Positions 34,430 through 45,291 of a stretch of DNA of 64,000 bases are shown here, one piece after another. The translations under genes were made by a program, and so were the position numbers. The notes beneath the pieces are model-generated. The model saw only the letters and a program-made list of their open reading frames with translations, was not told the origin of the DNA and made no database searches. Each line of letters starts with the position of its first letter. The first letter of the stretch is position 1. The DNA comes from Zhengitettix transpicula (Eukaryota > Arthropoda > Insecta > Orthoptera > Tetrigidae), in contig CM073590.1 of assembly GCA_037074705.1 (NCBI GenBank), forward strand, positions 93,674,947-93,738,946, written 5' to 3'.

Positions 34430-34740
34430 TTTATAATTTTAACGTAAAACAATTAAAATGCCAAATATCTGAAACTTCCATTGCCGTATTTTTGTGATTA
34501 CGAGGTAAAGCTTATATATACTAAGAAAAATGTTCTTCGCTAATGTGCAGGAAGGGATCCCTTACAAGTATTTCTTAATTTTATGATTTAATTTGTATGT
34601 TTTTATGCAAAGAGACGCTAAGGGTATAGTGTAGAACCTTATTCAATGCAATAATGCAATAATGAATCATTTCGACATCCTTAACATCAGAATTAATTTT
34701 TACGGCTAACTAAATATTAAAACATTTAGACGCTCACTAA
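34430..34740 (+). repeat. Flanking repeat shared with 29090-29430
   Basis: Second copy of the segment described at 29090, without the TA expansion. It directly follows the P7 3' end. Confidence 0.8.
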
Positions 34741-37734
34741 ATGTTGAGGATAGAACTTGATTTGTCAATCACATATTTCGTTAATGCACGACTTTGAATT
34801 GGCTCAACTTTTTAATTTATTGAACAATCTGTCTTCCATCAGACAATAACTTTGCTTTATGATTGTTTACACTGGCCTGCAAATACCGTCCTATTATTCA
34901 TAACTTAATTAATTATTTTACTATATTATACAACAGTTTTAATAACTATTTAATTGAACCTAGCGGTTTAAATATTTTTAAACGACTTAATTGTTCTGTT
35001 GTGCTCCATAAATTGTTCAGTAATTTGTTTGGACTTTGTAAAATAATAACTGTAATTCGGTAAAAGGTTCGGAAGTTCCTCTGATGTTCTAGATGTAAAA
35101 ATCAAAATCAATTGACACTAATTGCTGAGACTGTCTCTAAATATGATAATCCCGCAGAAAATGTCATCCGAAAACTACTGTTATCAGTTAATATGATAAG
35201 AAATGTCATTTTGAATTTTCTCAATGTAGGGTAGATCGAAGTTGGTGAAATAAATTAAACATTTTGACTGAGATAATATTTCCGACATAAACACTTAAGT
35301 TGTATAAAATATTAATGTATATAAAATAGGTCAAAAAGAGTGAAACTAGTGTGTGGAATAAACTTTTAAAACAACTAAATAAACGTATCGACGGAATAAA
35401 ATTTTTCATATTTTTTGTTTATTTATTGATTTTATATAAACCAATGGCACAATTGTATGATTTTGAAGTTCGCAATTATTTTTGTAGAACAGACTTGTGA
35501 ATAAAGGAAATGAATCTGACGCAGAGATTGTGCTGTCGTTCCGTTGTCTTCATATCCTCCAGCTGAACGACAGACAACGCGATCTTCCCCATATGTATTT
35601 TTAGATCAGTGATTCCGCGCACCGCTCTGTCCCTTCTTCTCAATATCATCTCGAACCCCTCCTCCGTGTCCTTATTTCTCCGCGTCTCTTTCGTATCCAG
35701 CAACATTCACTTCTATCTGGTGTCGGGGATTCGAAATCCCGCAGAGGGCCGTTCAATACAGCCAACGCTACTGAATTCTGCATCTGCCGCCGGCGGTTCC
35801 AGACGAATCTATCGCAGACTTCGTTCCGACGAAAGCTTTGAATTTATTTGTAAGACGATAAGAACTGAACGCTCTAGACCTCTTTGGTGAGCTTTCGAAA
35901 CGGAATAGAATAGATTTCAATATATAAGAAATGCGCCAGATTTAAGGACAGGTTCTAAAGCGGATGAATCAGTGTATGTTGAACATTACATTTATAAAAT
36001 TAAATACCATTTCAATAATTCATAAATCATGAAAATAGAACGTAATATTAAAACATTATATAGCAAGTAAAAAATAAGAAATTCAGTACAAGCTTGTGAT
36101 ATTCTCAAGAATAATAATAAACTATTTAGTTAACACTAATTGCTTACTTTATTCATAAGTATGAACCTGGCATAGTTTACATAAAAAATATGATCGTAAA
36201 AACTTAAAGTGAAAAATTTAAAAATTCATATAATTATTACAAATTGTGTGAAAAAATTAATCTATACATAGAATTTAGCAAGAACTTTTATAAAGAAACG
36301 GGACGATTTAAAGTGAATCCAAATATCAGCTGTCAGGCTAGGAGCATGTAGAAAAAAGTCACCAAAATATGACACACCTGTTTTGAGAGAAATTAAATTA
36401 ATATTGGAAGAATCAAAATAGTATATGGGGTTTAAAATAGTGACAATACAAAACTGATTCTGGAAACTTTTATTTCATTTACTCACACGAATTACTCACC
36501 TAAAATGTTTCAGGCATCTCCAATTTATGTCTAAAATGAAGGCTTTTCTAAGGCTAAATTTTAAAACTGTGACTTTATCAATGCTTTTTTATTTGTAGAA
36601 AATTTTCGAGATTATATTCCTAATAACCAAATTTTATTTTTTCCTAATAATATTTTTAATGTTTTATTAACGTTATTAAATTTACTAAAATTTGTTTTTT
36701 TAACACTCCAAACCCGTTTCAGTCAATTCTATATCATATTTCACTCCATCAAATATAGCCTGCTAATTTCAAAATGTCTCACATGATTCCGGCTGTTTTA
36801 TCTTCAATAAGTGTAAACTATCCAAATTTAGTTTCATTGTAATATGAAGATATGTTTGTAAAATATAATATTTTATATATCTTATATCATAAATATAACT
36901 TTGATGAATATGACACGGCCATAGAAACAATTATCAAAAGCTTGCAACACTGTTCTCTAAGATTTTCCTACTACTTGTCAAATTATTGGTTATACGTATT
37001 CAAAGTGAAATAAATCTGCTTCTGCAATATGAATATTTCTATTGTCATATGTAATAATAATTATTAAATTATGTAATAGTAAACTATTTAAAGTAACCAT
37101 TATGTTAAAAAGAACTACTTCACCTAAATCCATTATTCCATTTATTCCAATGATGTACCAAAAAGTTATAATTCCACGTATTAATAATATGAATCAATTA
37201 AAATTAATTTAATTATTTATTTTTACGATCACGTGGGTTTGAGAGAAGCCGTATTTCTACAGTATGAAGTAAAGTGTTAATTCAATTTAATTAGAATACA
37301 TGATGAACTTGTTTCATTTCCATTAATTCAATTTCGAGCAAACGTTGCCAGATTTAAATATTGTTAAACGGAGATTTCGTGACCGCAGCTACAATGATAA
37401 TTTATAATTGTGTTTGTGTGAATTTAATTATCCTGCGAGTGCTTTACGTTTCCTCACTTGAATGTATCGCAGTTACGGAGACAAGCTAAATCAACTCATA
37501 CCGCCATGTTTCATCACATGCAAAAGCTTAGAAAATGTTTAATATTCATTATTCATTATAGATAGTGGAGAAAATATGCGACAAAGTCTTTCTGCCAAAG
37601 AATGTAGGATTCTTACGATCAATTAACATTTTAATGTAATTAATTATTAAAATGATGCTAATGAAATATTCTACATTTATGAACACTAATAGCTGATTTA
37701 CCCGCTTCTGAGGTATTTATTTATGAGAATCTCA
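34741..37734. other. No firm gene; one GC-richer patch at 35510-35900
   Basis: Mostly AT-rich. At 35640-35702 the plus strand has a long pyrimidine tract ending TCGTATCCAG, a good-looking splice acceptor, followed by a GC-richer stretch open in one frame to 35890. GGGGATTCGAAATCCC at 35723-35738 resembles a tRNA B-box but no A-box precedes it. No protein family is recognised. 35900-37734 is featureless AT-rich DNA. Confidence 0.4.
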
Positions 37735-37993
37735 TTCTCCCGATATCGGAAGAGCGTAGGACAAGTACCCAATGCACGACCTACCTGATGCAGGTTTTTC
37801 TAGGGTTTTCCCTGCATTACTTTTAGACGAATGCCGGGTAGGATCCTTAAACTATAGCCCGGGGGCCCTAGTTAATCATTGCCTACCTTCCTCTACCCTT
37901 CCGCATCCCCCCTTTCAAATCCCTTCCTATGCTATTAAAGGGGAGTTACCACCATGTGGATTACCCTCATTTAGCCTGTTCCCTAAAAAAAAA
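37735..37993 (-). repeat. SINE-like repeat R470, copy C (5'-truncated)
   Basis: Contains the 3' half of the family in minus orientation (ACCTACCTGATGCAGG, GCCGGGTAGGATCCTTAA, CTTCCTCTACCCTTCCGCAT, GGGGAGTTACCACCATG) and ends CCTGTTCCCT with a run of nine A. The overlapping 92-codon frame is spurious. Confidence 0.85.
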
Positions 37994-38292
37994 TATAAGA
38001 ACCAGAAAATGAATTATTCCGGTATCTTCGCTGATTCGAATATTTTTTAATTAAACTTTCTCAACTCATCGTATATCTAAAGGCTTGATCACGTGACAAA
38101 TTGCATCCTGAGAGTTCACTTTTTATCTCAGCGACACCGAAAAGTATGAACGCGACACTAATATGGTCTATTTTTTTCATTATTCATTCCCTTCTCATCC
38201 TAGCACCCATCGCACACCCAACTATATCAATGGCTGTAAGTCATATAAGCCAGTATGATGAAAACCGGAAATCAAATCAGCGTCCCTCAGAG
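37994..38292. other. No recognised feature
   Basis: A 77-codon plus-strand frame (38101-38334) has a hydrophobic stretch but no support. Confidence 0.45.
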
Positions 38293-38854
38293 AAGCTCGA
38301 AATGAAAAACGTATATAGAAACCAGATTTTGTAAACCTTTATGTAAATAATTCGCCGTCAGATTTCTCTAGACTTGTCCGATTTCTCTAGATTTTATTGA
38401 TGTTAGATTATTTTCCTAAAATTTTGTTATTGTAGTTTAAATTTGTATTTTCTTTTGTAACTTTGGAGTCAATTGAAAACCACTATCACTATTACAGCCC
38501 CTGTAATTTTTGATTCTCATTAAATCTGAGGCATTTGTTACGAACATAAATGTACATAATTCAATGTAGAATTGAAATTGTAATTAAATAATCGTTTGTT
38601 ACCTCTTTATATTAATTTTGTTTAATTTTAAAATAAAACCCTGATACCTTTCTTCCTTTGTTTATTTAATGTACATAATTCAATGTAAAATATAAATTGT
38701 AATTAAATAATCGTTTGTTACCTCGTTATATTAATTTTGTTTAATTTTAAACCCTGATACCTTTCTTCCTTTGTTTCATTAATTGTTTCTGAATATTGCA
38801 TAATTTGACTCTCTAACGTGGTGGCTTTATTTGTTTTAATTAATTTTGTATGCC

Positions 38855-38857
<3 letters not shown>
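38293..38857 (+). repeat. LTR-like repeat, family L4 copy 2, with internal tandem duplication
   Basis: Homologous to 4840-5260. Within it, a 119-bp unit starting TGTACATAATTCAATG at 38551 is repeated at 38670 (both carry AATTAAATAATCGTTTGTTACC and ACCTTTCTTCCTTTG). It ends GACTCTCTAACGTGGTGGC and runs into the (TA)n(GA)n tract. Confidence 0.7.

Positions 38858-38935
<78 letters not shown>
38858..38935. repeat. (TA)n(GA)n compound microsatellite
   Basis: TA tract 38858-38896 directly followed by GA tract 38897-38935, abutting the GTTAC-type end of an R470 copy. Confidence 0.95.
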
Positions 38936-38937
<2 letters not shown>

Positions 38938-39245
38938 ACTGGCTACATGAGGGAAATCCACCTGTGGCAACTCCCCTTTAATAGAATAGGAAGGAATTTG
39001 AAGCGGGAATGCGGAAGGGCAGAGGAAGCCAAATGTTAACTAGTGTCCTGGGCTGTAGTTTAAGGAGCCTACCCGGAATTTGCTTAAAAGTGATGAATGA
39101 AAAACCCTAGGAAACCTGGATCAGGTAGATCGAGCAATAGGTACTTGTCCCACGCCATTCCTATGGCGGGAGTAGGTTTTGTGCAGCATTACCTTCTCCG
39201 TGCCTTGACCACTTTAGGAGGCAGCTGGCCGACTGACAGAAAATG
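38936..39245 (+). repeat. SINE-like repeat R470, copy D
   Basis: Plus-orientation copy beginning TAACTGGCTACATGAGGG right after the GA tract and reading through AACTCCCCTTTAATAG and GGAGGCAGCTGGCCGACTG. Because A-tails mark the AGCCGGTTAC end in copies A and C, the microsatellite here sits at the element's 3' end. Confidence 0.85.
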
Positions 39246-41017
39246 GAAAACTTGCGACTTCAACACACATTTGTCACCAACGACTTTAGATGAGGTTTTA
39301 TTCTTATATATTAATATAATTCTATTATATACTTGTTAAAATCTATACGTGTTGAGAGATTAAACATCACCTTTTTATTTATCACGGGTTTATTTATTTA
39401 ATTTAATGTTGTAACAATTTTTATTCCATTAACGTATTTTAATTATTTGTGCTTTTTTAAAAGAGGTCTTTTTTTTTCTATATAAGAAAAAGATGCGCTA
39501 AATTGTTTCAGTAGAAACATGAAGAGTCACGAGAAAATTATGAAGTGGTGCCCTAATTTACCACACCATTGTGAAAGGATCACGAAGTTAATTCCTTCAT
39601 TTCTTACAATCTGTCATCTTGACAAATTAGATTAAAGTGTAAAAGTTGGACTTGAAATTATGTTGAAAAAGACGTCGCATTTAATTACCTATTAACGCCG
39701 CTTAAACATTCCAAGGAGTATGTGTCTTTCGGAACAGTTATAATGCACGGTAAAGACCCCAGAGGACTTATTAGTCGCTAGAGCAACTAATCAACGTCTG
39801 GGTAATTTGAAGTAACTGGCGCCCCCCAAGCCTCCTTTGTTCTGCTCCGGGTCCATGATTATCCTTGTTGTCGGCTAATAACGCTCCAGTGACGTCAGAT
39901 AACGGGATAACGAGGCCGCTTGTCGGGAATCTAACTGCCTTCCGGAACGGGAAGTCTAAATAGACTCCGGGCCAGGGTTCTTCAGTTCTATTTCCGCTGA
40001 GAACCGAAAAAGAAGCTGAAAGCTCTGTACGAACACCCCCGAGGCGCCACCTCCAGAAGCTTTGAATAAAATACTTTTTTGCTATAAACTCACATTTTAT
40101 CCCTCTTTTGCTTCACATATGAACCCTGTTAATTTTTAACATTTTACCTAAAAATCAATTTTCTTTAGAACAATTACTTTTCTATTTTTACACATAGTGC
40201 TTGATACTTCGATTTATTTTGAAGCTAAAAGCCAAAAATATATTGAAGAGACACTCGTAAATTTATATTAATATTAACGCCGCAATCTTATATTTCAAAT
40301 AACCTTTTGAAGGTTCATGAAGAAGCGTGGTGATGAATTTCAAGTCAGGAATGGTGTGAATAAACTATAAATTTACTTTACTCCTGACGCAGAATTTTGT
40401 TTGAGAATAGAGCTAGGAACTGATTTTTGGCACAGATTAAGAGTGATGTCGTCTGTTGTTCTGTCAAAACATTGTTACGCAGAACATTGTAAGAATTTCT
40501 GACTAAAACTCTTGTTTTATAAATAAATAAAAATCCAAATATGATAATTACTGATGGTAATTTCCAACTCACATCCGGCAGATGATAGTTTCCATGATTC
40601 TTCTCATTGTTGTAGTTGTGGTAGTCAGTTCACAAACTTAATTTTTTCGTTGCATTGAATGTATTGACGTATTACCCGGAACCGAACAAATATCTTATTA
40701 CACCACTTAAAAAAAAAAAATTTTCGTTACAATTAAAATGTCTAGGAGATGATTGATAATAACAACATGAGAGAAAAAGGTTGGATTTATTTCATTTGAT
40801 TAAAGACAGTGGAAAATGTAGGACTTACAATTTCTATCGTCAGATATTTGTCAAAAATAAACTAGAATTCAAACCTAAACGGGGATTTTATTTTTAGTCT
40901 GCACAATCAATGTGTCATATTTGAACTCTTCATATTAATAATAAAAATTACTAGATTTTTATTTTAATGATTTCATATTAATTAAAATATAACACGTTTA
41001 AGTTGAACGTATAATAA
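39246..41017. other. No firm gene; GC-rich, promoter-like patch at 39721-40070
   Basis: 39721-40070 is much GC-richer than its flanks. It contains the palindromic TGACGTCA (39890-39897, CRE/ATF-type), two nearby GATAAC strings, an initiator-like TTCTTCAGTTC (39979-39989) and AATAAAA near its right end. It could be a host promoter or a solo LTR. The remainder is AT-rich. Confidence 0.35.
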
Positions 41018-41100
41018 ATAAGCAGCCAAATCGCAGACAAAAATAAGTGCTAAATAAATCCCACACAACGGTTCTCCAATCCGTGTTTCTTTTTTAAGGG
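41018..41100 (-). mobile_element. Penelope-like end module, copy P8
   Basis: Left-arm orientation: AATAAGCAGCCAAATCGCAGA, then CCCACACAACGGTTCTCC, then GTGTTTCTTTTTTAAGG. Truncated where the next repeat begins. Confidence 0.7.
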
Positions 41101-41163
41101 TGGATAAAATAAAGGAAGAGCCGCAAAAACTTGGGGACGAACTCTAAAGCTTTGCTTATAACA

Positions 41164-41735
41164 CAGGGTGATTCTACGGTCATGGCACAAACCTTGAGAA
41201 GTTGTGCAGCTTACTGAAACATGCATTTTTTGTACAGAAATGTTTGGTCGGAAGGAACAAAATATGAAACATGACAAACATAAATTTTCATCATCGCAAA
41301 GTGATTCTTTACAGCAATGTTTACAATAAATGCTCAAAATTGCAACCACAAATAGAAACTTCTTGAGAATCGATTATTTCGGATGGGAACATATGAAGGC
41401 CGTCATTTACGAGACTCCAAATGACGCAATTTGAGGACCGCGTTGTTCGACTGTCCTTCGTGGCTTCAAGCGTGTGCGAAATGCCTGCTATCTTCGGAAC
41501 TTCGACGCTACGAAGAATGTTGGTGGATGACATTTTGAGCATTAATGTAAATACCGATCGAAGGAAGCACTTTGCGATGATGTTGTACATAAACTATGTT
41601 TTTATTTTCATGTATCATTTTCTGTGATCGTTCCTCAACGTGACACTTCTGGCCATACATTCCTATACAACAATATATATCTTAGTAAGCTGTATCACGG
41701 TTCAAAGTTTTTCCCATGACCGTAACCTTCACGTT
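41164..41735. mobile_element. Two head-to-head 3' ends of a DDE-type DNA transposon
   Basis: The minus-strand copy (41164 to about 41365) reads GCNFEHLL, then NIAVKNHFAMMK-like and CCKESLCDDENLC peptides in different frames. The plus-strand copy (about 41385-41735) reads KAVIYETPNDAI, then AIFGTSTLRRML, a HFEH box, and SKEALCDDVVHK. The pairing GGHFEH plus TP-D--EDL--R resembles the C-terminus of the insect helix-turn-helix/DDE (mariner-like, DUF4817-associated) transposases. Both outer ends carry GTAAGCTG...ACGGTCATGG-type sequence, and the left edge starts CAGGGTGATTC. Both copies lack their 5' parts. Confidence 0.7.
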
Positions 41736-42447
41736 TTAAATAAATTGTATGCGACTCATAAGTCATATTATTAATAATTAAAAACTCCGTATATAACGTA
41801 TTACAAAAAATGAAAATTAAACAAGTTTTCGCATATTTACTACTGGGGATTTAGGATTTTCCTTTTATATTTCTGCTAATGCGTCTTATTCACTAACTTT
41901 GATTACCGTCAATACCGCGATGGAAAACAAATGCCTCTATTGGCACTCACATAGCGGCTAAATGTTGACAATAAAGACAAATAAAAAGAATTTAGGTCAT
42001 CGGTAATAATTGAAAGTCTCTAAGGCTCTAACTAAATATTTAAATTCCTTGCAGAAATATTTCATTTCTCTAAAAGTCCGGCAGCTTCACGGAAACAAAA
42101 CATTTTTGCAGTAGCCCATTTTGTTTGCGTACCGTGAAGTGGAGTATTTGAAATCGATTCGATCTTCAAACTTATTTTGCATAAAAATGGTACATTTCCG
42201 GACTAGGATTTCTTACCAAAACTTTATCTACTAAATCCTCTTCCCTTAGACGTCTGTAATAGGAATTACAAGACGTTAAATGAATAATAAGTTAAAAATG
42301 GATTATTAATTTTTATTTCAGTTACGCTCATTTCTTAAACATTAAACATGATTAAACAGAGTACTAAATTTTTAAAAATTTAATTCGATAATAATAATAA
42401 TTATAATAATAATATAACAATTTGATTTGGAAGATAAACTCTATCAC
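41736..42447. other. No recognised feature
   Basis: AT-rich; nothing supported. Confidence 0.5.
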
Positions 42448-42464
42448 GCACACACACACACACA
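42448..42464. repeat. (CA)n microsatellite
   Basis: Short CA tract followed by ATATATAT, immediately left of the LTR start. Confidence 0.9.
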
Positions 42465-42473
42465 GATATATAT

Positions 42474-43652
42474 TGTAATGCCTTGAAGGAAAGGCATGGT
42501 TGCCGATTGATGGGCTGGGCCGTCGGAAGCAAGGCACATGCAGGGTGGCCTGTCGCAAGATAAATCTGTTAAGGAAAGGCATTGTTTCTGATTAATGGCC
42601 TGGACAGGTCACTTGTTGACTTGGGATCGAGGGGCAGTTTGGGTGGTCTGAAGAATTTAGAAACGCGCACGTGTGAGTGCGGGGGCAAGAAGACAAGTGC
42701 AAGGACAAATTAGACCTGTCTCGATTGGCGGCGTCGGGACAAGACAGAGCGGTTAGATATTTTTCTAGCTAAGGAACAGCAGCTTCAGAATGTAAATCTC
42801 GGGATAATGGAGAAACTGTCAACGAGCAGATGCGACGTAGTTTTGGAACAAAGGAAAAGAGAAGGGACTGGAGTATATAAAGGGAAGATAAGATTTTTGC
42901 AGAGTTAGTTGAGTTTTGGAGCTAGGAGGTGGAATTATTTGAGTTTTGGAGTCAGGAGGGGAGTGTTGGCTGTGGGGGCGTACGGCGAGCACCGAGTATG
43001 GAGAAATTTTGCAGCCTGCGTTAGATATAGCAAAATTATTCAACGATAAACATTTTTGTATGCAGAAGTTCAATCTGTTGTAATATCAAAATTTGACCAC
43101 TGTCTTCGATGGTACGAGACCAGGACACTGCATCCAGCGTCGAGTAGTTTTCAGCACGAGCAAGTGGGATGTCCTTCACGAACGGAGAATCAGCTATCGT
43201 CGAATAATATGTGTTAGAGTCAGTGTTTAAACGTGCAGTCTATAAAGTGTGTGTGTAATGAACGAGCCAAATGTTCCTGAGTAATCGTAAGTTGAAATTT
43301 CATGGTATTAATATGTGTAAACGGAATTAAAAGAAACAGTCAGATATCGTTCTTTTCTTTTGTGTTAATAAAATAAACTCTTTTAAATTTAGAATCAATC
43401 TGGTAGATTAAGTTCGTTAATAAGTTTCGTCGATGTCTAGACGATTAAATATTTCTGTTTAATTTAAAGATAAATGTTGGGTTATTCGATTATTTATGTG
43501 TTCTGTCCGTTATCAAACCCAGTAAAGACCCATGAGAGAATGAGATATGTTTTTTATTAAATGGTATAATGTTTCAAGAATTGGTAAATAAAATTTGTTT
43601 TTTTAAAGTCCATAATTTTTCATTGAAAAGCCCATCATATTTAATTATTACA
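42474..43652 (+). repeat. Long terminal repeat (family L1 copy 1)
   Basis: A 1,179-bp LTR beginning TGTAAT and ending ATTACA, a perfect 6-bp inverted repeat with the canonical TG...CA. It has a TATA box (GAGTATATAAAGGG, about 42871-42884) and a poly(A) signal AATAAA (43367-43372) in the right order. It is followed by TTTTGGCTACCACAAAGTGGGGC, a decayed TGGCGCC...GTGGGGC primer-binding region. A diverged copy lies inverted at 23175-24239. The GC-rich left part (42480-43010) is the U3-like region. Open frames inside it (42819-43073 minus) are incidental. Confidence 0.8.
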
Positions 43653-43719
43653 TTTTGGCTACCACAAAGTGGGGCGAATTAATAAGTAGCCGTTGGATTA
43701 TTACATTGTATATATATAT
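43653..43719 (+). mobile_element. Truncated internal region after the LTR
   Basis: Only about 50 bp of leader follow the LTR before a second GGATTATTACATTGTA string and a (TA)n tract. The rest of the element is missing or displaced by the next LTR-like sequence. Confidence 0.5.
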
Positions 43720-44273
43720 TGTAGTGAATAACAACCTTAAGTGGCCGCCCTTGTGTGCGCGAGCCTGAGTAGGAATACATTAAACGCGCACGTGTGCCTG
43801 CCCGAGAGGCCAAAAGAAACCGCGAGTACGCGTCCCTTTTTCTGCATCGTTGGGGGGGGGGGGCGGAGAACGAATATATGTTCCGAACCCGGGTGAAAGT
43901 GGACAGACGCTGGGAGACCGACAGATAGAGGACGGAAAGTAGAGTGAGAGAGGCGAGAGAATGGAAAATTCAGGCGAGCCGGAAACAACAAAGGTTTTGG
44001 AGAGACGTCCATCGCGGGGAGGCCGAAGAAGATGTGCTGCAGAATACAAGACCAGTGACCCACTGCAAGTCGGCTGACGCCACCAATTAAAGTAAGGATC
44101 ACCATTTCTGTAAAGTGACTTCAAAAGTTGAATTTTTTTTACACAGTGCGGAAATAGGCTTTGTTCTTGAAAAGATACCGAGCCGCCCACATTACACTGT
44201 AGAGAAGGAGGATTTTTTTTATAACCAAGCCGGAGCTAATGTTAATTTGTTTTGCAGACCAATGTATATCTGC
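43720..44273 (+). repeat. Second LTR-like sequence
   Basis: Starts TGTAGTGAA after a (TA)n tract, just as the L1 LTR starts TGTAATGC, and shares AAACGCGCACGTGTG with it. It is followed at 44274 by TGGCGCCCAA, a clean primer-binding start. A G12 homopolymer lies at 43852-43863. The exact right end is unclear. Two overlapping minus-strand frames (43737-44190) have no domain and are treated as spurious. Confidence 0.4.
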
Positions 44274-44362
44274 TGGCGCCCAATAATATTTTTTTTTGTA
44301 TTTTTGTATTTTCATGTAATAAAGTTTTTTTTAATATTTAGCAATTGCCACAAATCATTACA

Positions 44363-44396
<34 letters not shown>

Positions 44397-44450
44397 ATAT
44401 ATATTTCTATATATATATTTATATTTATATATATATATATATATATATAT
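44363..44450. repeat. (TA)n-rich microsatellite
   Basis: TA tract with TATTTATA interruptions. It explains the Tyr/Ile-rich tail of the plus-strand frame 44115-44462. Confidence 0.95.
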
Positions 44451-44629
44451 GGCGGTAAATAAAGTGACAGAAGGCTACCACCATTCTCGGAAGGTGGGGT
44501 AAAACCAGTGGAGAACTTGGATCTTTAGATACTCTTGGCGTTTTGTTCTTTGAGTTGTATGGCGTTATCATGTGATCGCGACGTCAATAAATATATTTTG
44601 GCTTTTTCTTTCTCAAAATTTTCATGCCA

Positions 44630-44815
44630 AACTTCCCAAATCTCAATTTGAGACTCTCTCTCCCTTTCACCCCCTCCTCCTTTCTCCTCTCCCCCATCTG
44701 TTTCCCTCTATCTTCTATCGCATTGGCCACCCCGTCTCTCCGTCTCCGCTACCTTCCTCCCACTCCATCCATCTCTCCCTATGTATCCATCTCCGTCTCT
44801 GCCTCTCTGACGTAG
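44630..44815 (+). repeat. Pyrimidine-rich tract
   Basis: About 185 bp of strongly C+T-biased sequence (e.g. CCCCCTCCTCCTTTCTCCTC), probably a decayed (TC)n array adjoining the 5' CTCTCT-rich edge of an R470 copy. Ser/Pro/Leu-rich open frames across it are by-products. Confidence 0.75.
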
Positions 44816-44849
44816 CCATAAATACATCCGTGCATCTAACTAATCTTTT

Positions 44850-45291
44850 CTGGAGAGATGCCTTTTCCTCTCTCCGTTTTTGAACTAAGGCTCCCACAAA
44901 CCGAGGCACCTAAGTCTGTTTCAAGAGGCGTATGTTCCGGGGTCGCAGGCCATTGGCATACGGTAAGTGTTGTTCGCTGTTCCGATTGGAACATTCGGCC
45001 AGCTGCCTTCTAAACTGGTCAAGGCAAGGATAAAGGGAATGCTGCGACCCCACAGCAAATACCTTTCCCGCCATTGAAAGGGCGTGGGACAAGTAACACA
45101 TGCCCGACCTACCTGATGCAGGTTTTCTACGGTTTGTAATGTATCGCTTTTAGGCAAATGCTGGACAGGTTTCTTAAACCATAACCCGGGGGGTCATAGT
45201 TAACCCTTGGTTACCTTCCTCAACCCTTCCGCATCCCCCCTTTGCGCCTCGTGGATTACCCTCATGTAGCCGGTTACTCTAAAATAAAAAA
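44850..45291 (-). repeat. SINE-like repeat R470, copy E (near full length)
   Basis: Minus orientation, from GAGATGCCTTTTCCTCTCTC through CGGGGTCGCAGGC, CAGCTGCCTTCTAAACTGGTC, GATGCAGG and ATAACCCGGGGGG to CATGTAGCCGGTTACTCTAAAATAAAA. Part of the 3' half is deleted (CCCCCTTTGCGCCTCGTGG). Confidence 0.85.

Noticed and set aside
35723..35738. tRNA gene suggested by a B-box-like GATTCGAAATC string
   Set aside because: No A-box or cloverleaf can be built around it.
41321..41590. 89-codon minus-strand frame as one protein
   Set aside because: Only its last residues (GCNFEHLL) belong to the minus transposon copy; the remainder is antisense of the plus copy.
43737..44190. 122- and 136-codon minus-strand frames
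   Set aside because: Two overlapping frames in one GC-rich LTR-like sequence, no domain, G12 homopolymer inside; composition effect.
44572..44883. 103-codon Ser/Pro/Leu-rich frame
   Set aside because: Created by the pyrimidine-rich tract, which lacks stop codons in the reading direction.
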